Below are positions 51,246 to 59,111 of a stretch of 64,000 nt of DNA, piece by piece. Within the stretch, counting starts at the first letter, position 1, and the number at the start of each line of letters is the position of its first letter. Source of the stretch: Archangium violaceum (GTDB taxonomy: Bacteria > Myxococcota > Myxococcia > Myxococcales > Myxococcaceae); NCBI RefSeq assembly GCF_016887565.1, contig NZ_CP069396.1:9096001-9160000 (forward strand), given 5' to 3'. Both the position numbers and the translations under genes were made by a program. Below the pieces are notes generated by a model. It was not told where the DNA came from. It did not search any database and saw only the letters and a program-made list of their open reading frames with translations.

Positions 51246-51590
51246 CTAGAAGCGCACGTCGTCCGGCAGGCCCTGGCTGCTCGCCTCCCGTCGCTTCTCC
51301 ACGGTGCGTTTGACGGTCTTCTCCAGACGATCACGCGTCGCGTCGATCGCCTGGAACATGGTCTCCGCGGTCTCCGTGATGTGAATCCCCGAGAACCCAG
51401 GCATCCGCACCGTCACCCTGCACTCCTGGTCCACGCCCCCCTTGGGACCGTTGATGTCCACCAGGGCGATCTCGATCTCGGTCGCCTCGTCATCGATGTA
51501 CCTGGCGATGGGGTCCACCAGATGCTGGTTGGCGTAGTCCCGCAACGAGTCGGTCAAATCCAGATGGACTCCTCGCATCAACACCTTCAT
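51246..51590 (-). CDS. hpf: Ribosome hibernation-promoting factor, short form
   Basis: This 114-residue HPF/RaiA (YfiA) family protein reads MKVLMRGVHLDLTDSLRDYANQHL ... IEIALVDINGPKGGVDQECRVTVRMPGFSGIHI ... DRLEKTVKRTVEKRR. It lacks the C-terminal dimerisation extension of long HPF, so it is the short type that inactivates ribosomes in stationary phase. GGAGGTGA lies upstream of the ATG at 51590. Confidence 0.93.
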   Translation of the reverse strand: MKVLMRGVHLDLTDSLRDYANQHLVDPIARYIDDEATEIEIALVDINGPKGGVDQECRVTVRMPGFSGIHITETAETMFQAIDATRDRLEKTVKRTVEKRREASSQGLPDDVRF

Positions 51591-51742
51591 GCCGTCACCT
51601 CCCCTTGGGCCTTCAAAATGGTCAGCCCGGGAGCATTCGGTGAGCGGCTTTCGTACGAGCTCCCTCGCCCGCCCTCCTGACGAGGAGTGGAGCGCCGGTC
51701 GGTCGTGGACGATTTCACCCGCCACTGGGGTTGCTCAGTCGC

Positions 51743-52099
51743 ATGGGAGAGCGAATCAAGGTCTTGCTGGTCGAGGACGACGGCGACAGCCGGGAGCTCC
51801 TCGCGGAACTCCTCGAGGTGGACTTCGACGTCATCACGGCGCCGGATGGTGTCTCGGGGCTGAGGGCCTTCGAGGATGGTCACCCCGACGTGGTGGTCAC
51901 CGACGAGTCCCTGCCGGGGATGTGTGGCACGGAGCTCGCCCACGAGGTGAAGAACCGTCAGCCGAAGGCGGGCGTCATCCTCGTGTCCGGCTACACCAAC
52001 GTGGACTCCGAGTGCTGTGACGTGGTGCTGCGCAAGCCCATTGATGTCGAGCGCTTGTCAGCGGCGGTGGGAAGTCTGGGGGAAGCAGCCAGGCACTGA
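51743..52099 (+). CDS. Single-domain response regulator (CheY-like)
   Basis: This 118-residue receiver domain has acidic residues ED in LLVEDDGDSRELL, a phospho-acceptor Asp in VVVTDESLPGMCG, a Ser in LVSGYT and a Lys in LRKPID. There is no output domain. It has an unusual Cys pair (SECCD) before the last strand. The partner kinase is unknown. Confidence 0.92.
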   Translation: MGERIKVLLVEDDGDSRELLAELLEVDFDVITAPDGVSGLRAFEDGHPDVVVTDESLPGMCGTELAHEVKNRQPKAGVILVSGYTNVDSECCDVVLRKPIDVERLSAAVGSLGEAARH

Positions 52100-52158
52100 G
52101 GCGGTACGTGCTAAAATCGAGCCCGGTTGCCAGGGTGTGGTTCCTGGAGGGAGGCCCG

Positions 52159-52602
52159 ATGAAGTACTGCATGCAGTGCGGTTCGGAGTACCAGGACGGC
52201 GTGAAGGAGTGCGCCGACTGCCCCGGCAGCGCGCTGGTGGACGCGGAGACCATGCGCCAGCGCCACATCCCGCTGCCCAGCGAGGGAGACACCCGCAAGT
52301 TCGTCCGGGCGGCCACGGCGGAGGATCCTCTGACCGCGGAGGACTACGTCCGCCTGCTGGAGAGCAAGAACATCCCCGTCTTCGCCCGGCCGCGTCGCAC
52401 CGGCTCCGTGGACGTCCTCACCACCGGGGTGTTGGAGCCCTGGTGGGAGATCATGGTCGGCGAGGAGTTCCTGGAGCGCTCCGTCCAGTTGCTCTCGCTC
52501 GAGAAGGCCGAGTTGGACGCCACCGCCGACGAGGCCGCCCGCGCCGCCGAGGAGGAGGAGCTCGCGACGGAAGCCACCTCCCCTCCGCCCGGAGGCATCT
52601 GA
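52159..52602 (+). CDS. Zinc-ribbon protein with DUF2007-like domain
   Basis: This 147-residue protein begins with a zinc ribbon (C4/C7 and C18/C21). A region of about 50 residues (TAEDYVRLLESKNIPVFARPR ... WWEIMVGEEFLERSVQLL) resembles DUF2007-type putative signal-transducing domains. The Ala/Glu-rich tail is low complexity. GGAGGG precedes the ATG. It may share a transcript with the receiver gene 59 bases upstream. Confidence 0.75.
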   Translation: MKYCMQCGSEYQDGVKECADCPGSALVDAETMRQRHIPLPSEGDTRKFVRAATAEDPLTAEDYVRLLESKNIPVFARPRRTGSVDVLTTGVLEPWWEIMVGEEFLERSVQLLSLEKAELDATADEAARAAEEEELATEATSPPPGGI

Positions 52603-52621
52603 GCGACTCCTCGAGTGCACC

Positions 52622-52641
52622 ACTTCCAGTCGACTGGAAGT
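52622..52641. repeat. Perfect 20-base palindrome, first of a pair
   Basis: The half-site ACTTCCAGTC is followed directly by its inverse. Outside it, GTGCAC and GTGTAC extend an imperfect symmetry to about 34 bases. It lies between two convergent genes and may be a terminator hairpin or protein-binding site. Confidence 0.8.
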
Positions 52642-52662
52642 CGTGTACCCCCAAGACACACA

Positions 52663-52686
52663 TCGCTTGTAGACGTCTACAAGCGA
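52663..52686. repeat. Perfect 24-base palindrome, second of a pair
   Basis: The half-site TCGCTTGTAGAC is followed by its exact inverse, 21 bases after the first palindrome. No T run follows. It has the same convergent intergenic location. Confidence 0.85.
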
Positions 52687-52723
52687 GCGGCGGCTGAGGG
52701 CGCATGGGCGGCAAGTGATGCCG

Positions 52724-53647
52724 TCAGGGGGAGCTGACGAGCTCGCCGTTGCCCGAGTCGGGGTTGCGGGCCTCGTAGAGGCTCACGCCGGAGACCTTCC
52801 ACTTGTCGTACTTCGCGTTGCGCGCGAGGAAGGTCTCCAGGTCCTCGTCCACCACGCGGCCGTTGCCGTCGAGGCCGCGGCGCGCGTGGCGCAGCCAGGT
52901 GCGCTTGCCCTTCTGCACCACGAAGCCCAGGTGCGTCACCCGCGTGGCCTTCAGCGGCAGGTCCTCGCGCAGGACCACGAGGATGGTGCCCGAGGGCACC
53001 TGGCGCGCGTGCGCCATCACCTTGTCCAGCGGAATCATGTCCAGGCTGTAGGTGCCTCGCGGCTGGTGCGCCTTGTCCAGGCCCAGCGCCATGGAGGAGC
53101 GAGACGTCCAGGTGAGCGCGGTGAGCGCCTTCTGCACGCGCACCGTGTCCTCACCGCCGTAGCGCCGCGTCACGTCCGCCACGAAGCCCTTGCGCTGGTT
53201 GTTGGGCAGCCACTGGGCCTCCATCAGGTGGTTGCGGTCCTCGTAGGTGGGGGTGTTCGCGTACCGGAGGCGCTCGAGCAGCCTCGCCACCTCGGCATCG
53301 GCGCGGGCCATGCTCATGGCCATCGCCTGCTCCACGAAGGTGAGGCAGTCCACCGCGTCCAGCCGGAAGGTCGGGTCCGGATCCACCCCGCTCCCCTCCC
53401 CCAGCGGAGAGTGGACATAGGGTGTGCCCAGGAAGCGCTCGCTCACGCGCAGCAGCCGCTCCCGCAGCGGGAGGCGCGAGTCCTCGGAGATGAAGGCGGC
53501 GCGCTCCTGCTCACTGAGCGAGGCCCAGACCACCACCGGCGCCGTGGCGGGCTTGCGCGCCGGTGTACCGGGCGCGGCCGGAGCCGGGGAGGTTCCGGAG
53601 GCGGGCGCGTGTGCGAGCAACGCCCCGGCCAGGGCGAATGCCTTCAT
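52724..53647 (-). CDS. DUF1460 (amidase-like, NlpC/P60-type) exported protein
   Basis: This 307-residue protein has a signal peptide (KAFALAGALLAHAPASG) and the DUF1460 core: LRVSERFLGTPYVHSPLGEGSGVDPDPTFRLDAVDCLTFVEQAMAM with the candidate catalytic Cys, a downstream His segment (ATRVTHLGFVVQKG) and polar residues at the end. The family is an N-acetylmuramoyl-alanine amidase-like cysteine hydrolase. The ATG overlaps the stop of the HEAT-repeat gene (ATGA), indicating coupled translation. Confidence 0.85.
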   Translation of the reverse strand: MKAFALAGALLAHAPASGTSPAPAAPGTPARKPATAPVVVWASLSEQERAAFISEDSRLPLRERLLRVSERFLGTPYVHSPLGEGSGVDPDPTFRLDAVDCLTFVEQAMAMSMARADAEVARLLERLRYANTPTYEDRNHLMEAQWLPNNQRKGFVADVTRRYGGEDTVRVQKALTALTWTSRSSMALGLDKAHQPRGTYSLDMIPLDKVMAHARQVPSGTILVVLREDLPLKATRVTHLGFVVQKGKRTWLRHARRGLDGNGRVVDEDLETFLARNAKYDKWKVSGVSLYEARNPDSGNGELVSSP

Positions 53648-54630
53648 TTCACCACCCCTGCCTTGCGGAGGATGGCCTTGCGCTCGTCGTCCGCGAGCTG
53701 GAGCGTCTCCAGTTCCTTCTCGTAGGTGAGCTTCTCCTCGCCCTTGGCGTTCCACGAGGCGAGCACCAGCCACGCCATCATCGTCTTGTCGCCTCCCTGG
53801 TAGAGGATGCGGGCCGCGCCGGCCGCGAGCGTCCGGTCCTTGTCCTCCAGCAGCGGGCGGAGCGCGGGAGCGGACTGCTTCACCGGAATTCCCTCGTAGA
53901 GGGCCAGGCCCTGGCGGCGCACCAGCTTGTCCTCCGAGGCCAGCAGCTTGCGCGAGAAGTCGAAGCCCTCGGGGGCGCCCAGCAGGCACAGCCCGCGGGC
54001 GGCGGAGAAGCGGGTGCTCTCCGAGCTGTCGTCGAGGAAGGCCTTCAAGGCCGGCGCCTGCTTCTTGTCACCCGAGGCCCCCACCGCCTCCAGCAGCAGG
54101 ACGCGCGTCTGGGGATCCGTCTCCGCGCGCGCCGAGGTGAGGAGCGCCGCGCCCACCTTGGGGTTGCGCGTGGCCCCCAGGGCACGGGCCACCTCGCGGC
54201 GCACCCCGAGCGACTTGTCCTCCAGCAGGGGCAGCATCACGTCGGTGCGCTGGCTGCGCAGCCTGCCCAGGCCCTGGACGGCGTACATGCGCACCGCCCC
54301 GTCCTCGTGCCGGGCCAGTCCCACCAGGGTGGGCTCCGCCGTGCGCACCTCCAGCCCGGCCAGCACGGCCGTCACGTCCCGCAGCCGCCGGGGCTCCAGC
54401 ACCCGGGGGAGGGCCTGGGTGATCATCCCCGCCGCGTAGGGCTCCTCGCGCAGCAGACGCAGCCGGGAGATGGCGGTGGGCACGGCCAGCTTCCCCTCCA
54501 GCACCTGGAGGACGAGTTGCTCCGTCTCCGCGCGGCGCTCCACGCGCTTCTGCACGGAGGGCGGCGCGGCCAGGACGGACGAAGAGGTGAGTGCGAGGGC
54601 GAGCAGCAGGCAGGCGGGCAGGGTGCGCAC
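53644..54630 (-). CDS. Exported HEAT-repeat protein
   Basis: This 328-residue protein has a GTG start at 54630, a signal peptide (RTLPACLLLALALTSSSVLAA) and then about six HEAT-like helical repeats (for example TLVGLARHEDGAVRMYAVQGLGRL and ALKAFLDDSSESTRFSAARGLCLLG). HEAT repeats bind proteins. Coupled to the DUF1460 gene, it may be its periplasmic partner. The same frame stays open far upstream but antisense to other genes, so the start was set by the signal peptide. Confidence 0.8.
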   Translation of the reverse strand: MRTLPACLLLALALTSSSVLAAPPSVQKRVERRAETEQLVLQVLEGKLAVPTAISRLRLLREEPYAAGMITQALPRVLEPRRLRDVTAVLAGLEVRTAEPTLVGLARHEDGAVRMYAVQGLGRLRSQRTDVMLPLLEDKSLGVRREVARALGATRNPKVGAALLTSARAETDPQTRVLLLEAVGASGDKKQAPALKAFLDDSSESTRFSAARGLCLLGAPEGFDFSRKLLASEDKLVRRQGLALYEGIPVKQSAPALRPLLEDKDRTLAAGAARILYQGGDKTMMAWLVLASWNAKGEEKLTYEKELETLQLADDERKAILRKAGVVK

Positions 54631-54789
54631 GGCCGGCCACGATGACAAGCCCCGCGCCAGGCTGTCAAAACCCCGTCCCGGCCCGCTCCCTCCCTCGCGG
54701 ATGTGGGAGTGCCCGATTCTTGACCCTCCCCGAGGCGATTGATACGACCGGGGCCAGTGTCTTCCAGCCCTTATCCCGAGGCCCCTCCC

Positions 54790-55107
54790 ATGAAGCGACT
54801 CCTGGTACTGGTGGCTGCGGCGGGAGCCCTCGCCGGTTGTGGTCCCGTAAGGTCCACTTCGCACCTGCTGGACGCCGAGGTGCAGATCCAGGCCGCGCGC
54901 ACCGCTGGCGCCGAGAAGCTGGCCCCCTACGAGTGGACGGCCGCCAACCTCTACATCCACAAGGCTCGCGAGGAAGTCAGCTACTCCGACTACCAGGCGG
55001 GTGTGGACTTCGCAGAGAAGGCCGCCCGCTTCGCCGCCGAGGCCCGTCAGCGGGCCATGGCCAACGCCAACGGCGACGAACTTCCTCCTTCCAGCCCCAA
55101 CCCCTGA
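54790..55107 (+). CDS. DUF4398-type lipoprotein
   Basis: This 105-residue protein has a signal peptide and lipobox LAGC (Cys17). A helical region follows (LDAEVQIQAARTAGAEKLAPYEWTAANLYIHKAREEVSYSDYQAGVDFAEKAARFAAEA), matching the DUF4398 pattern. The next gene starts with a related domain. The pair probably acts at the outer membrane. Confidence 0.85.
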   Translation: MKRLLVLVAAAGALAGCGPVRSTSHLLDAEVQIQAARTAGAEKLAPYEWTAANLYIHKAREEVSYSDYQAGVDFAEKAARFAAEARQRAMANANGDELPPSSPNP

Positions 55108-55125
55108 CGCGAGAGCCCCCTCCCG

Positions 55126-56727
55126 ATGCGACGTCTCTTCGCCTCCTCGCTGCTCCTGCTCTCCGCGGCCTGCGTGAGTGGTAACAAGGTCCGCGCGGAC
55201 TCCGAGGTCATCCAGGCCGACATCGAGCGCGCGCGCCGCAGTGGCGCCATGCGCTGTGCCCCGGTGGACCTCGCCACCGCCGAGGCCCACCTCGACTTCG
55301 CCCGTGGCGAGCTGAGCCAGGGCACCAGCTACCGTGCCTCCGAGCACATCCGCACCGCCGAGACCGCCATCAAGAAGGCGCTCGAGTCCTCCCGGAGCTG
55401 CGCGCCCCAGAAGGTGCTGGTCAAGGAGAAGCCGGACACTCCCACCCAGCCCAACCAGACGCCCTCGCAGGTGGAGATCACCCCCAAGCCCTCGCAGCAG
55501 GTGGTGGTGCAGATCGAGGAGCGGGACTCCGACGGCGACGGCATCTTCGACAAGGACGATCCGTGCCCGGACCGCGCCGAGGATCGCGACGGCTTCGAGG
55601 ACTCGGACGGCTGCCCCGAGACGGACAACGACAAGGACGAGGTGCTGGACGGCAACGACAAGTGCCCGCTCACGCCCGGCCCGCTGTCCAACCAGGGCTG
55701 CCCGGAGGACGCGCCCAAGGACAGCGACGGCGACACCGTCTCCGACAACGTCGACAAGTGCCGCGACCAGCCCGAGGACAAGGACGGCTACCAGGACGAG
55801 GATGGCTGCCCGGATCCGGACAATGATCAGGACGGCCTCATCGACAGCTCGGACAAGTGCCCCGACGCCGCGGGCGCCATCCAGAACCTGGGCTGCCCCC
55901 GGACGGACAAGGACGGGGACGGTGCCGAGGACTCGCAGGACAAGTGCCCGGAGGAGCCCGAGGACAAGGACGGCTTCCAGGACGAGGACGGCTGCCCGGA
56001 CCTGGACAACGACGCCGACGGCATCCCCGATGGCATCGACCGCTGCCCGGTGACGTCCGGCCCGCTGGAGAACGGCGGCTGCCCGGATGACGACAAGGAC
56101 GGCGACGGCGTCGTGGACCGTCAGGACGTGTGCCCCGAGCAGGCCGGCACGAAGGAGCTGCGTGGCTGCCCGGATCCGGACAAGGACGGCGACGGCCTGG
56201 TGGACCGCATGGACGTGTGCCCGGAGCAGGCCGGCCCGAAGGAGATGCGCGGCTGCCCGGATCCGGACACCGACAAGGACGGCATCCCGGACCGCGTGGA
56301 CGTGTGCCCGGACGAGCCCGGCGTGAAGGACGAGCGCGGGTGCGCCAAGAAGTACAAGATGGTCGTGGTCAAGAAGGGCAAGATCGAGATCAAGAAGCAG
56401 ATCAAGTTCGCGTCCGGCTCGGCGAAGATCATCGGCAAGGAGAGCTTCAGCATCCTCGACGACGTGGCGCAGGTGCTGCGCGACATGCCGACCATCAAGA
56501 AGATCCGCATCGAGGGCCACACGGACTCGCTGGGCAAGGATCTGGCCAACCTGAAGCTGTCGCAGTCGCGGGCGGACGCGGTGATGGCACAGCTCATCAA
56601 GCGCGACATCGACCCGGGCCGGATGGAGGCCGTGGGCTACGGTGAGGAGAAGCCGATCGCCACCAACGGGACGGCGAAGGGCCGCGCGGAGAACCGCCGC
56701 ACCGAGTTCAACATCATCGAGCAGTAA
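55126..56727 (+). CDS. OmpA-family lipoprotein with thrombospondin type 3 repeats
   Basis: This 533-residue protein has lipobox SAAC (Cys16), a DUF4398-like helical domain (about 22-95), and a Pro/Gln linker. Roughly ten calcium-binding thrombospondin type 3 repeats (about 133-408; DSDGDGIFDKDDPCPD and similar, with paired cysteines) follow. The C-terminal OmpA domain (about 418-533) has IEGHTDSLGKDLANLKLSQSRADAV and ENRRTEFNI, which bind peptidoglycan. It links the outer membrane to the wall. It lies 18 bases after the small lipoprotein gene. Confidence 0.93.
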   Translation: MRRLFASSLLLLSAACVSGNKVRADSEVIQADIERARRSGAMRCAPVDLATAEAHLDFARGELSQGTSYRASEHIRTAETAIKKALESSRSCAPQKVLVKEKPDTPTQPNQTPSQVEITPKPSQQVVVQIEERDSDGDGIFDKDDPCPDRAEDRDGFEDSDGCPETDNDKDEVLDGNDKCPLTPGPLSNQGCPEDAPKDSDGDTVSDNVDKCRDQPEDKDGYQDEDGCPDPDNDQDGLIDSSDKCPDAAGAIQNLGCPRTDKDGDGAEDSQDKCPEEPEDKDGFQDEDGCPDLDNDADGIPDGIDRCPVTSGPLENGGCPDDDKDGDGVVDRQDVCPEQAGTKELRGCPDPDKDGDGLVDRMDVCPEQAGPKEMRGCPDPDTDKDGIPDRVDVCPDEPGVKDERGCAKKYKMVVVKKGKIEIKKQIKFASGSAKIIGKESFSILDDVAQVLRDMPTIKKIRIEGHTDSLGKDLANLKLSQSRADAVMAQLIKRDIDPGRMEAVGYGEEKPIATNGTAKGRAENRRTEFNIIEQ

Positions 56728-56728
56728 T

Positions 56729-56762
56729 CCCCTCTCCCCCGGGAGAGGGTCAGGGTGAGGGT
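56729..56762 (+). repeat. Intergenic palindromic repeat, copy E
   Basis: CCCTCTCCCC pairs with GGGAGAGGG and is followed by TCAGGGTGAGGGT. The tail overlaps the 3' end of the esterase gene on the other strand and supplies its last codons and TGA. It begins 2 bases after the OmpA gene stop. Confidence 0.88.
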
Positions 56763-58027
56763 GCCGTGACCTCCGGGCCGCGAGCACCCTCTTCCTTTTG
56801 CGGGGATGCCAGCTTCCGCAACACCCGTTCGAGGTGCTGCTGGAAGATGGGGTGCACGCGATCGGTCTGGATGCCACGCTGGATGGCGCGCGTGTAGCAC
56901 TCGAGCGCCGCATCCAGTTGGCCCGCGGCCTCCAGGGCCTCTCCCAGGCCGTCGTGGACGATGGGAGAGTCGCCGTGCAGCTCGACGTTGCGCCGGAAGA
57001 CGGTGATAGCGGCATCGACCCTGCCACTCTCCAGCAGCTGGTACCCCATGCGGCTGAGCAGTTCCTCGGGAGGATGGAGCTCGTAACCGAGCCGCTTCGT
57101 CACCCGGACGTAGTTGGCCTCCACCTTCTCCAGGTCGCCCGCGCGCATGAGCGGCTCGGAGATGCGCCAGTCCTCGAAGAGGGCCTCCAGTCCATCGTAG
57201 AGCGTCCGGAGGGGGGTGCTGCCGTGATGGTCGTTCGCGAGGAAGGAGTAGTGCCACACCAGCCGCTCCGGCCGGGCCTGCTCGAGCGTCCTCGCGAGCC
57301 GCTGGATGGGTTCCAGCATGTCGTCCCACTCGTCCCCCATGCTCATGTAGAGGAAGCGCTCCTGCGGGGGCAGGCGCTCGAGGGACCGCACCGCGCCGCT
57401 CACGAGCTCGCTCCCGTTCCACCAGAGGCTCGGGCTGATGGCGATGTAGGCGTGGAAGCTCCGCGGGTGGTTCATCAGCGTATGCACGGCGAAGAGTCCG
57501 CCCAACGAGTGCCCCACGAGGATTCGGTACGGCTGCGTGCGGTAGCGGGACTCGATGCGCGGAGCCAGCTCTTCCTCCAGGAAGCGCAGGAACCGCTCCG
57601 CGCCTCCGGCGGTGGGACGCAACTCCGCGACGGTCCGCTGGGAGGTGTCCCCAGGCCTCCGGAAGCCTTCCAACACCGGCGGGGTGAAATCCCTCGTGCG
57701 ATCCGTGTTCGATACCCCCACCACGATCATCCGGGGGATGCGATGGCTCTCCGCGAGGAACCGCACGACGCCGGTGGCGTGGTGGAAGTACGCATCGCCA
57801 TCCAGGAGGTAGAGAACGGGGTAGCGCTCCGAGGAGGTGTCGTACCCGGGCGGCAGGTAGACGAGGAAGCCACGCTCCTCCCCGAGGACGGTGGAGTGGA
57901 AGGTGTGCTTCACCCCGAGGGTGATGGGCGTTCCCTCCCGTGGAGAAGCTGCTCCCACGTGAGAGGGCCCGGACAGGCAGGAGGACAGCAGGAGCGCTGC
58001 ACCCAACGGTGGAAGGAGTCGGCGCAT
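56750..58027 (-). CDS. Esterase-family lipoprotein with TPR tail
   Basis: This 425-residue protein has lipobox LSSC (Cys17) and an alpha/beta hydrolase domain of the Esterase D/enterochelin-esterase type: FLVYLPPGYDTSSERYPVLYLLDG and nucleophile Ser174 in GHSLGG. ANDHHGS may carry the catalytic His. The C-terminal 110 residues form TPR-like helices (MGYQLLESGRVDAAITVFRRN). Its last three codons and stop come from repeat copy E. The substrate is unknown. Confidence 0.88.
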   Translation of the reverse strand: MRRLLPPLGAALLLSSCLSGPSHVGAASPREGTPITLGVKHTFHSTVLGEERGFLVYLPPGYDTSSERYPVLYLLDGDAYFHHATGVVRFLAESHRIPRMIVVGVSNTDRTRDFTPPVLEGFRRPGDTSQRTVAELRPTAGGAERFLRFLEEELAPRIESRYRTQPYRILVGHSLGGLFAVHTLMNHPRSFHAYIAISPSLWWNGSELVSGAVRSLERLPPQERFLYMSMGDEWDDMLEPIQRLARTLEQARPERLVWHYSFLANDHHGSTPLRTLYDGLEALFEDWRISEPLMRAGDLEKVEANYVRVTKRLGYELHPPEELLSRMGYQLLESGRVDAAITVFRRNVELHGDSPIVHDGLGEALEAAGQLDAALECYTRAIQRGIQTDRVHPIFQQHLERVLRKLASPQKEEGARGPEVTAPSP

Positions 58028-58088
58028 GCGCCGTACGATGCCACCACCCCACCACGGCGGTCATGAGCGAACGCCGGGGCGGGGGTCT

Positions 58089-59111
58089 TCACCCGTCCTT
58101 GAGCAGCTCGTGGAGGACTTCGGTGGCGTAGGAGCCCTTGGGCAGCTCGAAGGAGAGCACCACGTCCTCCCCTTCCACCTCGAGCGAGGGATTGGAGAGC
58201 CGCACCCGGTAGGGCCTGCGCCCGCCCTGGGTCTCGTCGCCTCCGCGCTTGAAGTCGTCCAGCGTCACACCCTCGTCGGCGAGCAGCTTCGCCTCGGCCT
58301 CGGCCACGGCGTGGGCGGCCGCCGTCATCTTCGGCCCGAAGAGGGGCCCGGCGGGGCTCACCTCCCAGGAGGCCGCGCGGGGCCCGTCCACCTCGGGCGA
58401 CTCGCAGACGAAGAGGCCACCCGTCTCCTCCTTGCGCAGCACGTCCCCGAGGAGCGCCGTGTCGAAGGTGCCCGCGCGCAGCCGGTCCACCAGGGCGCGG
58501 TTGAAGAGGCGGGACTGGAAGGCCGAGAGGTACAGCTTGCGCTGGAACTTGTCGGGACGGCGCGGCAGCCGCTGGCCCAGCACCAACAGGCGGCCGAAAT
58601 CCGCGTTGTCGCCCTCGCGCCCGAAGCGCTGCTCGCCGAAGTAGTTGGGAACGCCCCGGGCGCCCAGCCGGGAGAAGCTCTCGCGCGCCGCCCCCACGTC
58701 CCGCACGCCCCTCAGGCGCAGCCGGAAGCGGTTTCCCCGCAGGTGCCCGGTGCGCAGCTTGTTGCCATGGCGCCGGGTCCACAGGACGCGCACGCCCTCC
58801 AGCGAGAAGTCCGGGACACGCGGCTCGGCCTTCGCGGGCACGGAGAGCAGCTGCCGGGTGATGGCCTGCCGGTCCTTCATGCCGGCCACCCCTATCTCTC
58901 CCTCGTCCACGCCCAGCGCGGTGGCCAGGGCACGCACCAGCTCACGGGTGTCCCGGCCGCGCTTCTCCACCCAGAGGTAGAGGTGCTCCCCCTCCCCCGA
59001 GGGCTGGTAGGCGGGGAGCTCCTCCACCTCGAAGTCCTCGGGGACGAGCTTGAAGGCGCCACCGCACCCCGGCACGTCCTCCGTCAGCCGGGGGAGCCGA
59101 GCGTCGCTCAT
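58089..59111 (-). CDS. truD: tRNA pseudouridine(13) synthase TruD
   Basis: This 340-residue enzyme has the TruD signature GVAGMKDRQAITRQ with the catalytic Asp, and further family blocks (FKLVPEDFEVEEL near the start, GVPNYFGEQRFGREGDN, FQRKLYLSAFQSRLFN). It isomerises U13 of tRNA-Glu. Its ATG overlaps the stop of the DUF4388 gene upstream. Confidence 0.95.
   Translation of the reverse strand: MSDARLPRLTEDVPGCGGAFKLVPEDFEVEELPAYQPSGEGEHLYLWVEKRGRDTRELVRALATALGVDEGEIGVAGMKDRQAITRQLLSVPAKAEPRVPDFSLEGVRVLWTRRHGNKLRTGHLRGNRFRLRLRGVRDVGAARESFSRLGARGVPNYFGEQRFGREGDNADFGRLLVLGQRLPRRPDKFQRKLYLSAFQSRLFNRALVDRLRAGTFDTALLGDVLRKEETGGLFVCESPEVDGPRAASWEVSPAGPLFGPKMTAAAHAVAEAEAKLLADEGVTLDDFKRGGDETQGGRRPYRVRLSNPSLEVEGEDVVLSFELPKGSYATEVLHELLKDG

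Noticed and set aside
53644-57027. A 1127-codon open frame on the minus strand
   Set aside because: Only its last 329 codons are a real gene (HEAT repeats). The rest is antisense to the OmpA and DUF4398 genes and lacks protein-like features.
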